A stretch of 64,000 nucleotides of DNA from Pseudobdellovibrionaceae bacterium. GTDB taxonomy: Bacteria > Bdellovibrionota > UBA1018 > UBA6935. The stretch lies in contig PBMP01000024.1 of assembly GCA_002722705.1 (NCBI GenBank), forward strand, positions 122,440-186,439, written 5' to 3'. How positions within the stretch are numbered: position 1 is the stretch's first letter; each line of letters begins with the position of its first letter. The position numbers and the translations under genes are program-made. Of this stretch, positions 9,602 to 18,257 are shown in pieces. The notes beneath the pieces were generated by a model. That model saw only the letters and a list, made by a program, of their open reading frames with translations, did not search any database and was not told the DNA's origin.

Positions 9602-10214
9602 AGAAAACGAATCTAAACTAAAAGAATTTTTTAATGAAATTGCAAACAAAATTGATTCACAACCCTGGTTTCAAGAGCTAAAAGCGAAATGGAATGAGTT
9701 AACCAGAGAACAAAAGAATCAAGTAAAAGTAGGAACAACAATTTTAAGTGTAGTTCTACTACTAATTACGGGTGCAGTTCAACTCTCTCATGTTCGTACT
9801 GTCAAAACAGAATACGAAAACAAATCAGATATCTATCATTTACTCACCGACTCCGCTGAAGCACTTAAAAACCTCAAAACAATTGCTGATCAAAACAACT
9901 TAAATCAAGAAAAATCACCTCCTGATTGGAAAGCTTATTTCTCTAACAAAAGTCATAACAGTGGAATTGATCCAAAAACAATTCAAATCAATCCACCTAC
10001 GACAGGACCAATTACGGATCTTTCAAAAGAAGTTTTTTATGAGATTGTTTTAAAAAAAATTAATATTAAACAACTGGTTCAATTTGCACATCACATTGAA
10101 AACGGAAACCTTCCTATAAGAGTAAGAAACCTAAACGTAAATACAATTGGAAGTGAAGGATACATTAACGCATCCATTGAGCTTTCAGCTTTCGAACTAA
10201 AAAAACAACAATAG
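9594..10214 (+). CDS. gspM: GspM-like secretion platform protein
   Basis: This protein of about 206 residues has a soluble charged N-terminus, one membrane segment (about 48-68, VGTTILSVVLLLITGAV), a coiled-coil and a small C-terminal alpha/beta domain, the GspM/PilO plan. The ATG at 9594 overlaps the gspL stop by 8 bases. A TTG at 9582 with a GGAGA site 5 bases upstream is a credible alternative that adds four residues. GspM partners GspL in the inner membrane. Identification rests on topology and position, because sequence conservation in this family is low. Confidence 0.78.
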   Translation: MTEENESKLKEFFNEIANKIDSQPWFQELKAKWNELTREQKNQVKVGTTILSVVLLLITGAVQLSHVRTVKTEYENKSDIYHLLTDSAEALKNLKTIADQNNLNQEKSPPDWKAYFSNKSHNSGIDPKTIQINPPTTGPITDLSKEVFYEIVLKKINIKQLVQFAHHIENGNLPIRVRNLNVNTIGSEGYINASIELSAFELKKQQ

Positions 10215-10224
10215 AGATCACTCA

Positions 10225-11163
10225 ATGAAAGAAGAATCCATAGAGCAAGAAACACTTAGTAAAAGAAAAAAATTTTTAAAATGGTTCGGATGGACTCTAT
10301 TTTTCTTAACTTTTCTTTTATTTTTTACCTATCTAAGAATTCCTAAACAACGACTTAAAGCATACGGAGAATCAATGGCGATTCAAACATTGAGTCGTCA
10401 AGGCTACCTACTCGACCTTAATGATACAGAGCTTTCTTTTGGATTAGGAATTTCTTACACAGCAAAAAAAATAAAAATTACGCCTATTCGTCCTCCTGGG
10501 CCTCCTATCGAACTTGAAAACCTCAGCCTGACACCTCACCTTCTTAGTTCCCTTTTAGGAACTCCTTCTGGTGATATTGAAGTTCAACAGGGAAGAGGAA
10601 TTCTTGAAATGAGTATTTCACACGACGGGAGTATTACTCATTTAGATTTTGAGGCAAAGCATTTGAATTTAAAAAAATTAGGTATATTTCCACGGTATAC
10701 TCAAGTCAAAGGAACCGCAGTTCTTGAAGGAAGAGGATCAATCGAAGGAGATTTCAAACGTCCCTCTACTCTCGAAGGTGACGTTCGAGTTGAACTAAAG
10801 ACCCTCTTAGTTGAACAGCAATCTGTTTTCGGATTCCAAATCCCCAGACTGGACATTTCAGAAGGAATTGTCAGTGCTCGCATGAGTCAATCCAAACTTA
10901 AAATCAATAATTTTAAACTTGGAAAAAAAGGGAAAAAACCTGAAGACGATTTGATCGCTAAAATTACCGGTGACATCCGACTGGGGAGTCGATGGAATAG
11001 TAGTCAACTCAATCTAACGGCTGAGTTTTCATTATCCAAGAAAGTTCAACAAGCATTCAGTTTAGTCGGAGCGATACTTGCTCCTGGAAAACGAAAAGAT
11101 GGTTCTTACCGATTTAACCTGACAGGAAAGGTTTCACAGCCACTTCCAATGCCTCACCCATAA
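10225..11163 (+). CDS. gspN: Type II secretion protein GspN
   Basis: This 312-residue protein has an N-terminal membrane anchor (about 22-40) and a periplasmic beta-rich region. Repeated hydrophobic/polar alternation and a segment of the form GxGSIEGDFKRPSTLEGDV recall the AsmA/GspN fold. GspN-like proteins are often found at the end of type II secretion operons in delta-proteobacteria-like lineages and Leptospira and are absent from many gamma-proteobacterial systems. The role is uncertain and may involve envelope lipid or assembly functions. It starts 10 bases after gspM and closes the secretion operon. Confidence 0.78.
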   Translation: MKEESIEQETLSKRKKFLKWFGWTLFFLTFLLFFTYLRIPKQRLKAYGESMAIQTLSRQGYLLDLNDTELSFGLGISYTAKKIKITPIRPPGPPIELENLSLTPHLLSSLLGTPSGDIEVQQGRGILEMSISHDGSITHLDFEAKHLNLKKLGIFPRYTQVKGTAVLEGRGSIEGDFKRPSTLEGDVRVELKTLLVEQQSVFGFQIPRLDISEGIVSARMSQSKLKINNFKLGKKGKKPEDDLIAKITGDIRLGSRWNSSQLNLTAEFSLSKKVQQAFSLVGAILAPGKRKDGSYRFNLTGKVSQPLPMPHP

Positions 11164-11174
11164 GGTCTCTTTCT

Positions 11175-12008
11175 ATGAAATCTCTTATCGACGAAGCCCT
11201 TTCAAATTACCTGAACTCACTTGAGCATCTAGATCCGTGTTTAAGTGACCCAATGAGATACAGTCTTCTTGCACCAGGAAAAAGAATTCGTCCACATATC
11301 CTGTTACAAACTGCTCAACTCCTAAAAGTCTCTCAAAACATTATTCTTCCCTTTGCATGCGCAGTTGAAACGTTTCACTGCTTTACATTAATTCATGACG
11401 ACCTTCCTTCTTTAGACGATGATGATTTTAGAAGAGGAAAACCCTCTAATCATAAAGCCTTTGGTGAAGCGACTGCCATCCTTGCAGGAGACGCACTCCT
11501 GAGCTTAGCTCATCAAATGTTTTTTGAAGGGAGTCACCTTCAAGAATCTACGGTTCGGAATCATCTTTCACAACTCTGGTTTCATGCAACAGGGCCACAA
11601 GGGGTCCTTCAAGGTCAAACCCTTGAAATGACTCTCAATTCAGACTCCACTCCGGAAGAAATTATCTTTATCCATCAAAAGAAAACGGGTCTTCTTTTTG
11701 AAATTAGCTTTCTCATTCCACTTGCTCTTAGCCACCTTGAGCCTTTTGATGAAAAAGCAATGACGATTCAAAAATTTGCTTCTGAATATGGAATTCTTTT
11801 TCAAATAGTTGATGATTTTGAGGATCGAAATGAAGAAAATCAGTGGGACAATATCTTTCAACATTTAAAAATTGAAGAGATCAAAACGAGTTTTATCTCT
11901 CCTTTTAAAGAAACAATAGAACAGTTAAGAGAAAACTTTGGAGAAGAAAGCCGTTTACTGGTGAGTCTCGGACAAGACCTCCTTAAAAGCTTTCAGGAAA
12001 ACCATTAA
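11175..12008 (+). CDS. ispA: Polyprenyl (farnesyl/geranylgeranyl) diphosphate synthase
   Basis: This 277-residue all-alpha prenyltransferase has the first Asp-rich motif DDLPSLDDDDFRRG at about 76-89, the KTG motif at about 172-174 and the second Asp-rich motif QIVDDFED at about 213-220. It condenses isopentenyl diphosphate onto allylic diphosphates to make C15-C20 precursors for quinones and cell-wall lipid carriers. The GKRIRP motif near residue 35 binds the substrate diphosphate. It lies 11 bases after gspN and may be co-transcribed, although its role is housekeeping. The stop overlaps the convergent MerR-type gene by 4 bases. Confidence 0.92.
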   Translation: MKSLIDEALSNYLNSLEHLDPCLSDPMRYSLLAPGKRIRPHILLQTAQLLKVSQNIILPFACAVETFHCFTLIHDDLPSLDDDDFRRGKPSNHKAFGEATAILAGDALLSLAHQMFFEGSHLQESTVRNHLSQLWFHATGPQGVLQGQTLEMTLNSDSTPEEIIFIHQKKTGLLFEISFLIPLALSHLEPFDEKAMTIQKFASEYGILFQIVDDFEDRNEENQWDNIFQHLKIEEIKTSFISPFKETIEQLRENFGEESRLLVSLGQDLLKSFQENH

Positions 12009-12448
12009 AATTTAAAGATATCGTGAATCGGTTTCTTTGAGAGACGAAGAATATCCTCCGCCAAAGATTTTATTTTGAGAGCTCTTAATTGCTTTTCATG
12101 TGGATCTTCACCACCGTAGACTTTTTCTTGTTTAAAAGACTTAAACTGTCCATCTCTTTTAAGCTCTCTAATTCTCTTTCGAGCACCTTCAATCGAATAT
12201 CGCTCCGTATAGAGAAGATGCTTAATTAACAAAAGAGTCTCAACATCAGTTCTTCGATAAACTCTCTGACCGGTATTTGATTTATCTGGTTGCAAGAGAG
12301 GAAACTCTGTCTCCCAGTAACGAAGAACATAAGGTTTCACCCCAACAAGTTCAGCTACATCGCCAATTCTAAAGTAAACTTTATTAGGAATCTGCACTGA
12401 CCCTGTGGGTTCCAGTGCAGTATGAACTGAAGGCTCCATCATCAACAA
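12005..12448 (-). CDS. MerR-family transcriptional regulator
   Basis: This 147-residue protein has a MerR-type winged helix in the middle: YFRIGDVAELVGVKPYVLRYWE (about 26-47), then the wing with QRVYRRTDVETLLLIKHLL. About 25 residues precede the helix-turn-helix and no long effector domain follows. That matches the short MerR-like proteins encoded beside ihfA in many delta-proteobacteria-like genomes. It follows ihfA by 3 bases, so it is probably the last gene of the pheS-pheT-ihfA operon. Effector and targets are unknown. Confidence 0.88.
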   Translation of the reverse strand: MLMMEPSVHTALEPTGSVQIPNKVYFRIGDVAELVGVKPYVLRYWETEFPLLQPDKSNTGQRVYRRTDVETLLLIKHLLYTERYSIEGARKRIRELKRDGQFKSFKQEKVYGGEDPHEKQLRALKIKSLAEDILRLSKKPIHDIFKF

Positions 12449-12451
12449 ACC

Positions 12452-12790
12452 TTATTTATTTCGATTTCTGCCACGTACTGATTCTTCAGTAATAGGCTTA
12501 TCCTCAAGGCTCGCATTGACTTCCGCACGAAGCACCTGAGAAGGCTTAAACGTCAAAACCCGTCGAGCAGAAATTTCAATGCTCTCACCTGTTTGAGGGT
12601 TTCTTCCAACTCTAGAACGCTTCTCACGAACAACGAAATTCCCAAACCCAGAAATCTTGATTTTCTGGCCTTGAGAAAGAGTTGTCTTCAACGTTGAGAA
12701 AATCATCTCAACTAAGTCAGAAGCTTCTTTCTTAGAGAAACCAATTTTTTCGTAAATATTTTCAACTAAATCAGCTTTGGTCATCGCCAC
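12452..12790 (-). CDS. ihfA: Integration host factor alpha subunit (HU/IHF family)
   Basis: This 112-residue DNA-bending protein has the family core TKADLVENIYEKIGFSKKEA, ISGFGNFVVREK, and the arm motif GRNPQTGE at about 63-70. Placement directly downstream of pheT is the classical position of ihfA. A GTG start at 12790 is chosen because a GGAG site lies 8 bases upstream; the internal ATG two codons on lies too far from it. An extra tail of about 15 residues (KPITEESVRGRNRNK) extends beyond the usual IHF length and is Arg/Asn-rich. IHF organises the nucleoid and assists transcription and recombination. Confidence 0.92.
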   Translation of the reverse strand: MAMTKADLVENIYEKIGFSKKEASDLVEMIFSTLKTTLSQGQKIKISGFGNFVVREKRSRVGRNPQTGESIEISARRVLTFKPSQVLRAEVNASLEDKPITEESVRGRNRNK

Positions 12791-12823
12791 GGCTTTTTCT
12801 CCCTCTTCCTTGAAAAATTACCG

Positions 12824-15274
12824 TTATGATCGAAGTTCGACTCCGAGCTTGTTTTTCCAAGCCTCTAGAATCTTATGAGAAGCCTCATCGACTTCACTCT
12901 CCTTAAGACTTCGACCTTCTATAGAAAAGATAACCCGGACTGCGACACTTGTCATCCCTTTCGACACCTGAGAACCGCTATAAATATCAAAAACCTTTAC
13001 TGTTTTTGCCAAAGGCTTGGCTGCTTTCATCGCAGTCTCCACGATTTGTTGTGCCAAAATTTCATCATTCGCAAGCACAGCAAAGTCTCGTTCCATTCCT
13101 GGAAATTCGTTCCATGCTTTATATTTTCTATTTTCTCCCATCCTCATAGACATTTTAGAAATAGAATCCCAATTTAAATCTCCTAGCCAAACCTCATTTT
13201 TTAGCTTTAAACGCTGTGAAATCGCCGGATGAAGGGCTCCAATGCATCCAACAGACTCTTTCCCTACCCAAACTTCAACACTTCTTCCTGGGTGAAAAAG
13301 GTGGCGATCTTTCCACTGAGTTCGATCTGAAAATGGCATCATTCGAACCCCTTTTGTTCCCAACTTCTCAAAAAAACTCTCGGTCAAACCTTTGACAGAA
13401 TAAAAATCAATCAGTGGATTTTTGTTCCGAAGTCCTTGCAAATATTCAGGTCCAGAGAGCAAAAAACTACAACGCCACGCTTCATTTACTCCTGTTTCCG
13501 TCTCTGATGTTGCACGGACTTCGTCTCCTTTTAAATGAAAAGTCGGTCTCATCTCAAAAATACGAACACCGATTTTCTCAGAACCAAAATGATGATTCCA
13601 ATTCAACTGAGCTGTTTGTAAAAGCCCGGGGATCAAAGAAGGAACCATGACCTCATTTTCTTCACTTAAAGGGTTTTGAACTCGAATCTTCGACTCTAAA
13701 CCAAAAACTCCCAATCTCGAGCTTTCACAAAACGGATACTGAACCACCTCACTCAGCCCAAGCTCAGCAAGAATATCTTTCGCTTTTTCTACCAAGTAGT
13801 ACTGATTAAATGCCGAATTTCCTGTCCTCGGGGTAGGAAGCTCTGTCAGTCGTGGAACCGTTGCAGGAATCTGATCATACCCAATACTTCTAGCCACTTC
13901 TTCAGTTAAATCTTCAGGAATGAGCAAATCATTCCGATGACTCGGAACTTTGACTTTCCATGGCTCTCCCACAGAAACTTCACATCCCAAGCGAGCAAGA
14001 ATCTGCTCAACCTGTGAATGTTCCAAAGACATTCCTAAATGTGATTTAAACTTTTCAAAAGGAATTTCAATCGTATGATGTTTAAACTCTTTTTCCACAG
14101 TTGTATGAACACCGGTGATTTCCCCTCCTGCAACTTTTAAAATCAACTCAACTAAACGAGCCGTAGCGTAATCAACCGATTGAGGGTCAATACCCCGCTC
14201 AAATCGATGAGAAGCATCTGAATGAAGATTAAACTTTTTAGCAGATTTTCTAACTGCAACAGGATCAAACTGAGCTCCTTCGATGAATAAAGCATTGGTT
14301 TGATTTGTAACTTGGGAATCTCCTCCCCCCATCACTCCGGCAAGAGAAACCGGGTAAGTTCCATCATGAATCACAAGCTCTCCACCTTCTAGCGAAATGG
14401 TTTGTCCATCTAAGAGAGTCATTTCACTGGAAGTTGCTGTCTGAATTGAAAGTTCAGAACTTTTTAGACAGTTTAAATCATATGCGTGAGTCGGCTGTCC
14501 CAACTCCATAAGAACGTAATTACTTGCATCAACGACATTTGAAATCGAGCGAAGTCCTACTGATTCAAGACGTTTTTTTAGCCACAAAGGAGAAGGTCCA
14601 ACTTGAACACCTGAAATTTCAATTCCATAAAATTGGCTAGCAAGTGGAGTTTGAATCTTGGTTTTGATTTTTCCAAAAGAAGAAGGAAGAGGTTTCACTT
14701 CAGGTTTTTTTAATTCAACGCCTAAAGCAGCAGAGACCTCTCTTGCGATCCCAACATGAGAAAGGCAATCTCCCCGATTAGGCGTAATCCCAAGTTCCAA
14801 AACTGTATCATCCAAGCCCCAGGCTTCTTTAAAAGGTTGACCAAGATTAAAATCAGAATTCAATACAAGAATCCCTTCAGCATCATCTGCCAATCCCAGC
14901 TCTGCCTCAGAACAAAGCATTCCATTAGAAATCTGACCTCTAATTTTTCCCGATTTAATCTTCATTCCATTCGGAAGAAGAGCGCCCACTTGAGCCAACA
15001 CCACTCGATCACCTTGTTTAAAGTTCTGAGCTCCACAAACAATATCTAAAATTTCCGATCCATTATTGACCTTACAAACACTGAGACGATCAGCATCAGG
15101 GTGCTTTTCTTTCACATCAACTTGGGCTACGACGACATGATCAAGCCCTTTTCCTTGCTCTCGAATAGACTCAACCTCTAATCCTAAAGAAGTCAGTAGC
15201 TCTGCAAGTTCAGAAGGTCCTCTCAGTTGAGACAAATCCACATATTCTGAAAGCCAATTCCAAGAAAGATTCAT
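12824..15274 (-). CDS. pheT: Phenylalanyl-tRNA synthetase beta subunit
   Basis: This 816-residue protein has the full bacterial PheT domain order. The N-terminal tRNA-binding OB domain is at about 40-150 (VVAQVDVKEKHPDADRLSVC). It is followed by the B3/B4 editing region (VSLAGVMGG near 305), the B5 domain, the catalytic-like core, and the C-terminal FDX-ACB anticodon-binding domain (FPGMERDFAVL, about 725 onward). It pairs with PheS in the alpha2-beta2 enzyme that charges tRNA-Phe. It starts 15 bases after pheS. The length is normal and no key region is missing. Confidence 0.97.
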   Translation of the reverse strand: MNLSWNWLSEYVDLSQLRGPSELAELLTSLGLEVESIREQGKGLDHVVVAQVDVKEKHPDADRLSVCKVNNGSEILDIVCGAQNFKQGDRVVLAQVGALLPNGMKIKSGKIRGQISNGMLCSEAELGLADDAEGILVLNSDFNLGQPFKEAWGLDDTVLELGITPNRGDCLSHVGIAREVSAALGVELKKPEVKPLPSSFGKIKTKIQTPLASQFYGIEISGVQVGPSPLWLKKRLESVGLRSISNVVDASNYVLMELGQPTHAYDLNCLKSSELSIQTATSSEMTLLDGQTISLEGGELVIHDGTYPVSLAGVMGGGDSQVTNQTNALFIEGAQFDPVAVRKSAKKFNLHSDASHRFERGIDPQSVDYATARLVELILKVAGGEITGVHTTVEKEFKHHTIEIPFEKFKSHLGMSLEHSQVEQILARLGCEVSVGEPWKVKVPSHRNDLLIPEDLTEEVARSIGYDQIPATVPRLTELPTPRTGNSAFNQYYLVEKAKDILAELGLSEVVQYPFCESSRLGVFGLESKIRVQNPLSEENEVMVPSLIPGLLQTAQLNWNHHFGSEKIGVRIFEMRPTFHLKGDEVRATSETETGVNEAWRCSFLLSGPEYLQGLRNKNPLIDFYSVKGLTESFFEKLGTKGVRMMPFSDRTQWKDRHLFHPGRSVEVWVGKESVGCIGALHPAISQRLKLKNEVWLGDLNWDSISKMSMRMGENRKYKAWNEFPGMERDFAVLANDEILAQQIVETAMKAAKPLAKTVKVFDIYSGSQVSKGMTSVAVRVIFSIEGRSLKESEVDEASHKILEAWKNKLGVELRS

Positions 15275-15289
15275 AAGATCTCCATTAAA

Positions 15290-16324
15290 TTAAAACTGAT
15301 TTAAAAACCGAACGTCTCCTCGATAAAAAAGACGTAAATCAGGGATTCCATTTAAAAGCATTGATATTCTTTCGATACCGATCCCAAAAGCAAACCCACT
15401 GATTTTTGGATCATCATAACCTGCATGTTTAAAAAGCTCGGGGTGGACCATTCCTGCACCAAGAATTTCTATCCACCCAGTATCTTTACAAACTTTACAT
15501 GGTCCTTTGCCTTTTCCACTTCCTGATGCACAAAATGGACAAGTCACATCCACTTCAACTCCAGGTTCAACAAAAGGAAAAAAACTTGGTCGTAAACGGA
15601 TTTCTGTTTCAGAACCAAAGGTTTCCTTTGCAAAAAACAAAAGGGTTCCTTTAAGATCACTCATCCGAATTCCATGATCAACCCACAGTCCCTCAATCTG
15701 ATGAAAAAAAGGTGAGTGAGTTGCATCATTGTCTGCTCGATAAACAGCTCCTGGACACAAAATTCGAAGAGGAAAAGATTGTGATCGCATTGTTCTCATT
15801 TGAACAGGAGAAGTATGGGTTCGAAGAACCACACCTTCACCCATAAAAAAAGTATCTTGCATTTCTCTTGCGGGGTGTGTTTCAGGAATATTCACTGAAT
15901 CAAAATTCAAATACTCTGTTTCAATTTCAGGACCTGTAGTGACATCAAATCCGAGTCTTGATAAAGACTGCACAATCTGTCGCGTCGCTTGGGTTAAAGG
16001 ATGAAGTGTCCCTGTATATGATTTCAACGACGGAAGAGTGACATCGATTTTTTCATTTAAAATTTTCTGTTCTAGTGCTGCAACTTCAAGCTTTTCTTTG
16101 TGTGCTCCTAAAGCCGCCTCAATCTTATTTTTCCATTCATTTGCAACCTGCCCCACTTTCGGTCGCTCTTCAGCGGATAACTTCCCCATTCCTTTTAAAA
16201 GAGTTGAGAGCTTTCCTTTTTTTCCTAAAACGGAAACCCTAAACTGCTCTAAAGATTCTAATGATTCTAATTCAGAAATCGCTTCTAGAGATTCACACCC
16301 AATTTGTTTTAGTTCTTCAATCAT
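15290..16324 (-). CDS. pheS: Phenylalanyl-tRNA synthetase alpha subunit
   Basis: This 344-residue class II catalytic subunit has an N-terminal coiled coil (about 1-90) that binds tRNA. Motif 2 sits around LRTHTSPVQMRTM and motif 3 in the GFAFGIGIERISML segment. A CxxC pair is present (CPFC and CKVC, about 262-284), as in other bacterial PheS proteins with TGW following; the linker between the pairs is Gly/Ser/Lys-rich. It is the first gene after the terminator that separates it from rplT, so it probably has its own promoter between 16325 and 16360. It forms an operon with pheT. Confidence 0.97.
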   Translation of the reverse strand: MIEELKQIGCESLEAISELESLESLEQFRVSVLGKKGKLSTLLKGMGKLSAEERPKVGQVANEWKNKIEAALGAHKEKLEVAALEQKILNEKIDVTLPSLKSYTGTLHPLTQATRQIVQSLSRLGFDVTTGPEIETEYLNFDSVNIPETHPAREMQDTFFMGEGVVLRTHTSPVQMRTMRSQSFPLRILCPGAVYRADNDATHSPFFHQIEGLWVDHGIRMSDLKGTLLFFAKETFGSETEIRLRPSFFPFVEPGVEVDVTCPFCASGSGKGKGPCKVCKDTGWIEILGAGMVHPELFKHAGYDDPKISGFAFGIGIERISMLLNGIPDLRLFYRGDVRFLNQF

Positions 16325-16361
16325 GATTTTCTCAAAATGAACGAATGGAGTTAAAGGTAAA

Positions 16362-16400
16362 AAAAAACGGGGTTCTTAAAACAATAAGAAACCCCGTTTA
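16362..16400 (-). terminator. Rho-independent terminator after rplT
   Basis: On the minus strand an AAACGGGGTTTCTT arm pairs with AAGAACCCCGTTT (one bulged T) around an 8-base loop, followed directly by a run of nine T. It should stop the rpmI-rplT transcript before pheS, splitting what is one operon in enteric bacteria. Confidence 0.85.
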
Positions 16401-16424
16401 TGAAAATTTTATTTCTAAACGATT

Positions 16425-16772
16425 TTAAGCTCTAACTTCATCACAGATCGCAGCAAAACCAGCTGGATCATGTACCGCGATGTCCGCTAAAACTTTTCGA
16501 TCGAGTTGAACACTTGATTTCTTCAAAGAATTAATGAATTGACTGTAGCTCATGCTGTTCATGACTGAAGCAGCAGAGATTCGAGTAATCCATAGCGCTC
16601 TAAAGTTTCTTTTCTTTGCACGACGATCTCGGTATTCATAACTCAAAGCACGGTCAACGGCCTCAGCCATTCTTCTGAACGTACTTTTTCTTCGCATGAC
16701 GAACCCTTCGGCTCTGTCATATAACTTCTTTCCTCGTCGTCTTCTTTTAAAACCACGTTTTGCTCGTGCCAT
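16425..16772 (-). CDS. rplT: 50S ribosomal protein L20
   Basis: This 115-residue basic protein has the conserved start ARAKRGFKRRRRGKKLYDRAEGF. The standard bL20 ending includes LWITRISAA and the segment NSLKKSSVQLDRKVLADIAV. It binds 23S rRNA early in large-subunit assembly. It lies 15 bases downstream of rpmI with an AAGGAGA ribosome-binding site. In enteric bacteria L20 represses the rpmI-rplT operon by binding its mRNA; no clear copy of that site is recognisable here by eye. Confidence 0.97.
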   Translation of the reverse strand: MARAKRGFKRRRRGKKLYDRAEGFVMRRKSTFRRMAEAVDRALSYEYRDRRAKKRNFRALWITRISAASVMNSMSYSQFINSLKKSSVQLDRKVLADIAVHDPAGFAAICDEVRA

Positions 16773-16787
16773 AAGGCTCTCCTTAAA

Positions 16788-16997
16788 CTACAGAATTGAT
16801 CCGTAAGGCAATGCTCTGATTGCGTTATGTGCGTCACCCTTGAATAAATAAGCTGCTTTTCTTGCTGCTCTTTTTTGATCCGGAGTTTTCGCACTCAAAA
16901 GATGTCGTAAATTCGACTTTTTCACTTTAACTTTACCCCCAGCGGTCAATTTATATCGCTTAGCCGCAGATTTTCGGGTTTTCATTTTGTTTTTCAT
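16788..16997 (-). CDS. rpmI: 50S ribosomal protein L35
   Basis: This 69-residue basic protein matches bL35: KMKTRKSAAKRYKLTAGGKVK followed by LRHLLSAKTPDQKRAAR. Two ATG codons lie close together; the first (16997) has a GAGGA site 5 bases upstream and is used. It is the first gene of the rpmI-rplT unit. The translation-factor gene infC, its usual upstream partner, is about 19 kb away in this window (35893-36465). Confidence 0.95.
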   Translation of the reverse strand: MKNKMKTRKSAAKRYKLTAGGKVKVKKSNLRHLLSAKTPDQKRAARKAAYLFKGDAHNAIRALPYGSIL

Positions 16998-17032
16998 TAC
17001 ATCCTCGTTTTGAAGTGAATTTTAGACTCTCT

Positions 17033-17061
17033 CTTTTATGAAACTTCTGTCTGGATTTCAA
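17033..17061 (-). promoter_or_regulatory. Candidate sigma-70 promoter for rpmI-rplT
   Basis: On the minus strand a -35-like TTGAAA (17056-17061) and a -10-like TAAAAG (17033-17038) are separated by 17 bases, about 35 bases upstream of the rpmI start. The -10 match is only moderate. Confidence 0.35.
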
Positions 17062-17148
17062 TCATTTTCTAAAAAAATAACAAGCCTCAATAGATTTTTC
17101 ATTTGAGAAGAAAAAGTGAATAATAACAGAAAGTTAATTAAATTCATT

Positions 17149-17518
17149 GGCGTTGTTGCATAATTCGCGTCATAGATGAGGGAATTCCTAGAAATCCCAT
17201 AGATTTACGCAACATCCCTGAGCGGCATTCCTAATGTAGTCATTTTATTGAGAATCTGAATCTTTATTCCCACTTCAGTCTCTTGGCTTTGGAAAACTCT
17301 GGAACGTAGAGATCCACCAAGAATTTGTTTAAACCGATTCCCTCGATTCACCAAAGATCAATTATATTAGTTCCAATTTATGATTTTTGGGGGAGTTTTT
17401 TATTCATAAGTGGGACCTCCGTGCCCAAGGTTAGTTCTTAACAAACCAATCCTAATGCATGAATTCCCGCTTTGTCTTTATCTTCTCGTTTTTATTCACC
17501 CATTTATGCAACAACGCC
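17149..17518. mobile_element. IS5-type element remnant with intact terminal repeats
   Basis: Perfect 15-bp terminal inverted repeats, GGCGTTGTTGCATAA at 17149-17163 and its complement at 17504-17518, bound a 370-bp segment. The inside holds only the 3' end of a transposase on the minus strand (see 17205-17348), so the element has lost most of its interior while keeping both ends. No convincing target duplication is visible (flanks ATT and GTT). Intact ends would let it move in trans if a full-length relative exists in the genome. It occupies most of the 529-base gap between rpmI and the next gene; the rest (16998-17148) is the rpmI leader and promoter. Confidence 0.75.
17205..17348 (-). pseudogene. 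IS5-family transposase C-terminal fragment
   Basis: Reading the minus strand from 17348 gives 47 codons to a TAA at 17205. They contain NRFKQILGGSLRSR followed by ETEVGIKIQILNKMTTLGMP, the typical C-terminus of IS5-type DDE transposases after the catalytic Glu. No catalytic Asp or Glu region and no start remain. The upstream bases on the same strand are out of frame or stop-interrupted. This is a decayed piece, not a working gene. Confidence 0.65.
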
Positions 17519-17526
17519 GTTTATTT

Positions 17527-17970
17527 CTAGTTAAAAATGATTTGACTAAGAGTGCATTGTTGCTGAGGAGCTTGCTCTTGTTGATTTTGTTGTTGATCTT
17601 GGGGAGGCTCATTTGTAACAACATCAACAGGTGACCGTATGGGTTGTAGTTGTTGTTGGAGCTGTCTTTGAGGAGCAGAAAAAGTCCCGTTTGATGCCAA
17701 AATAAAAAAGCATCTGTGCAAGTTATCTCTTTTTTCGCACCAAATATTTTCTGTATATCTTACTTTTTGATCATTAAAAGTTTCTTCAGTACCTTCCTCA
17801 AGCGTTTTAAATAATTTCCTTGCAGCTGCTCCAGTTATTTGAACTCTCGCTTCAGTGCCGACATAATCACAGTTACTAAAGAACTTTCCAGCATTTATTT
17901 TGATTTCATCAGCAAATGATGATGAAATACTGTAAAGTCCCAGTAGTACAAAGAAAATTACCATCTTCAT
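17527..17970 (-). CDS. Small secreted protein with Gln-rich tail, function unknown
   Basis: This 147-residue protein has a clear signal peptide (MKMVIFFVLLGLYSISSSFA, cleavage about residue 20). A small domain follows with three Cys (NCDYVG, IWCEKR, HRCFF) that could form disulfides. The last third is low complexity, dominated by Gln and Pro, with a final Cys. No family is recognised. An AGGAG site lies 7 bases before the ATG. The gene sits between two related IS-derived inverted-repeat elements (17149-17518 and 18095-18144), ending only 8 bases from the first, so it may be a passenger or a gene trapped between insertions. Confidence 0.7.
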   Translation of the reverse strand: MKMVIFFVLLGLYSISSSFADEIKINAGKFFSNCDYVGTEARVQITGAAARKLFKTLEEGTEETFNDQKVRYTENIWCEKRDNLHRCFFILASNGTFSAPQRQLQQQLQPIRSPVDVVTNEPPQDQQQNQQEQAPQQQCTLSQIIFN

Positions 17971-18094
17971 GTTTTTACTCCTCTCGTAGCAATTAGATTA
18001 GATGACTACAGGTATCACAATCCTCTTTAAAATAAGAAATTAAAAAAAGTTACCAAATTGTTTCAAAAAAACAGTTACTTAGTTTTTTATTGCT

Positions 18095-18144
18095 GCGTTG
18101 TTGCATAATCGGCGTTATAGATAAGGGAATTATGCAACAACGCC
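18095..18144. mobile_element. Miniature derivative of the same IS5-type element
   Basis: This unit of about 50 bp starts with GCGTTGTTGCATAA (18095-18108) and ends with TTATGCAACAACGCC (18130-18144), the same ends as the 370-bp remnant. Its interior (CGGCGTTATAGATAAGGGAA) matches the interior next to the left end of the larger copy with few differences. It therefore looks like one end of the element joined to its opposite terminal repeat, a minimal MITE-like form. Confidence 0.65.
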
Positions 18145-18257
18145 CCAAATGCATTCATGTTATGATCCGATTCTCACCATCCCTCAAAACTTTCTTAGAA
18201 AAAACATAGTAATTTAGTCGTCATTAACGGTTTTTTCATAAATTTGAAAATCACAGA

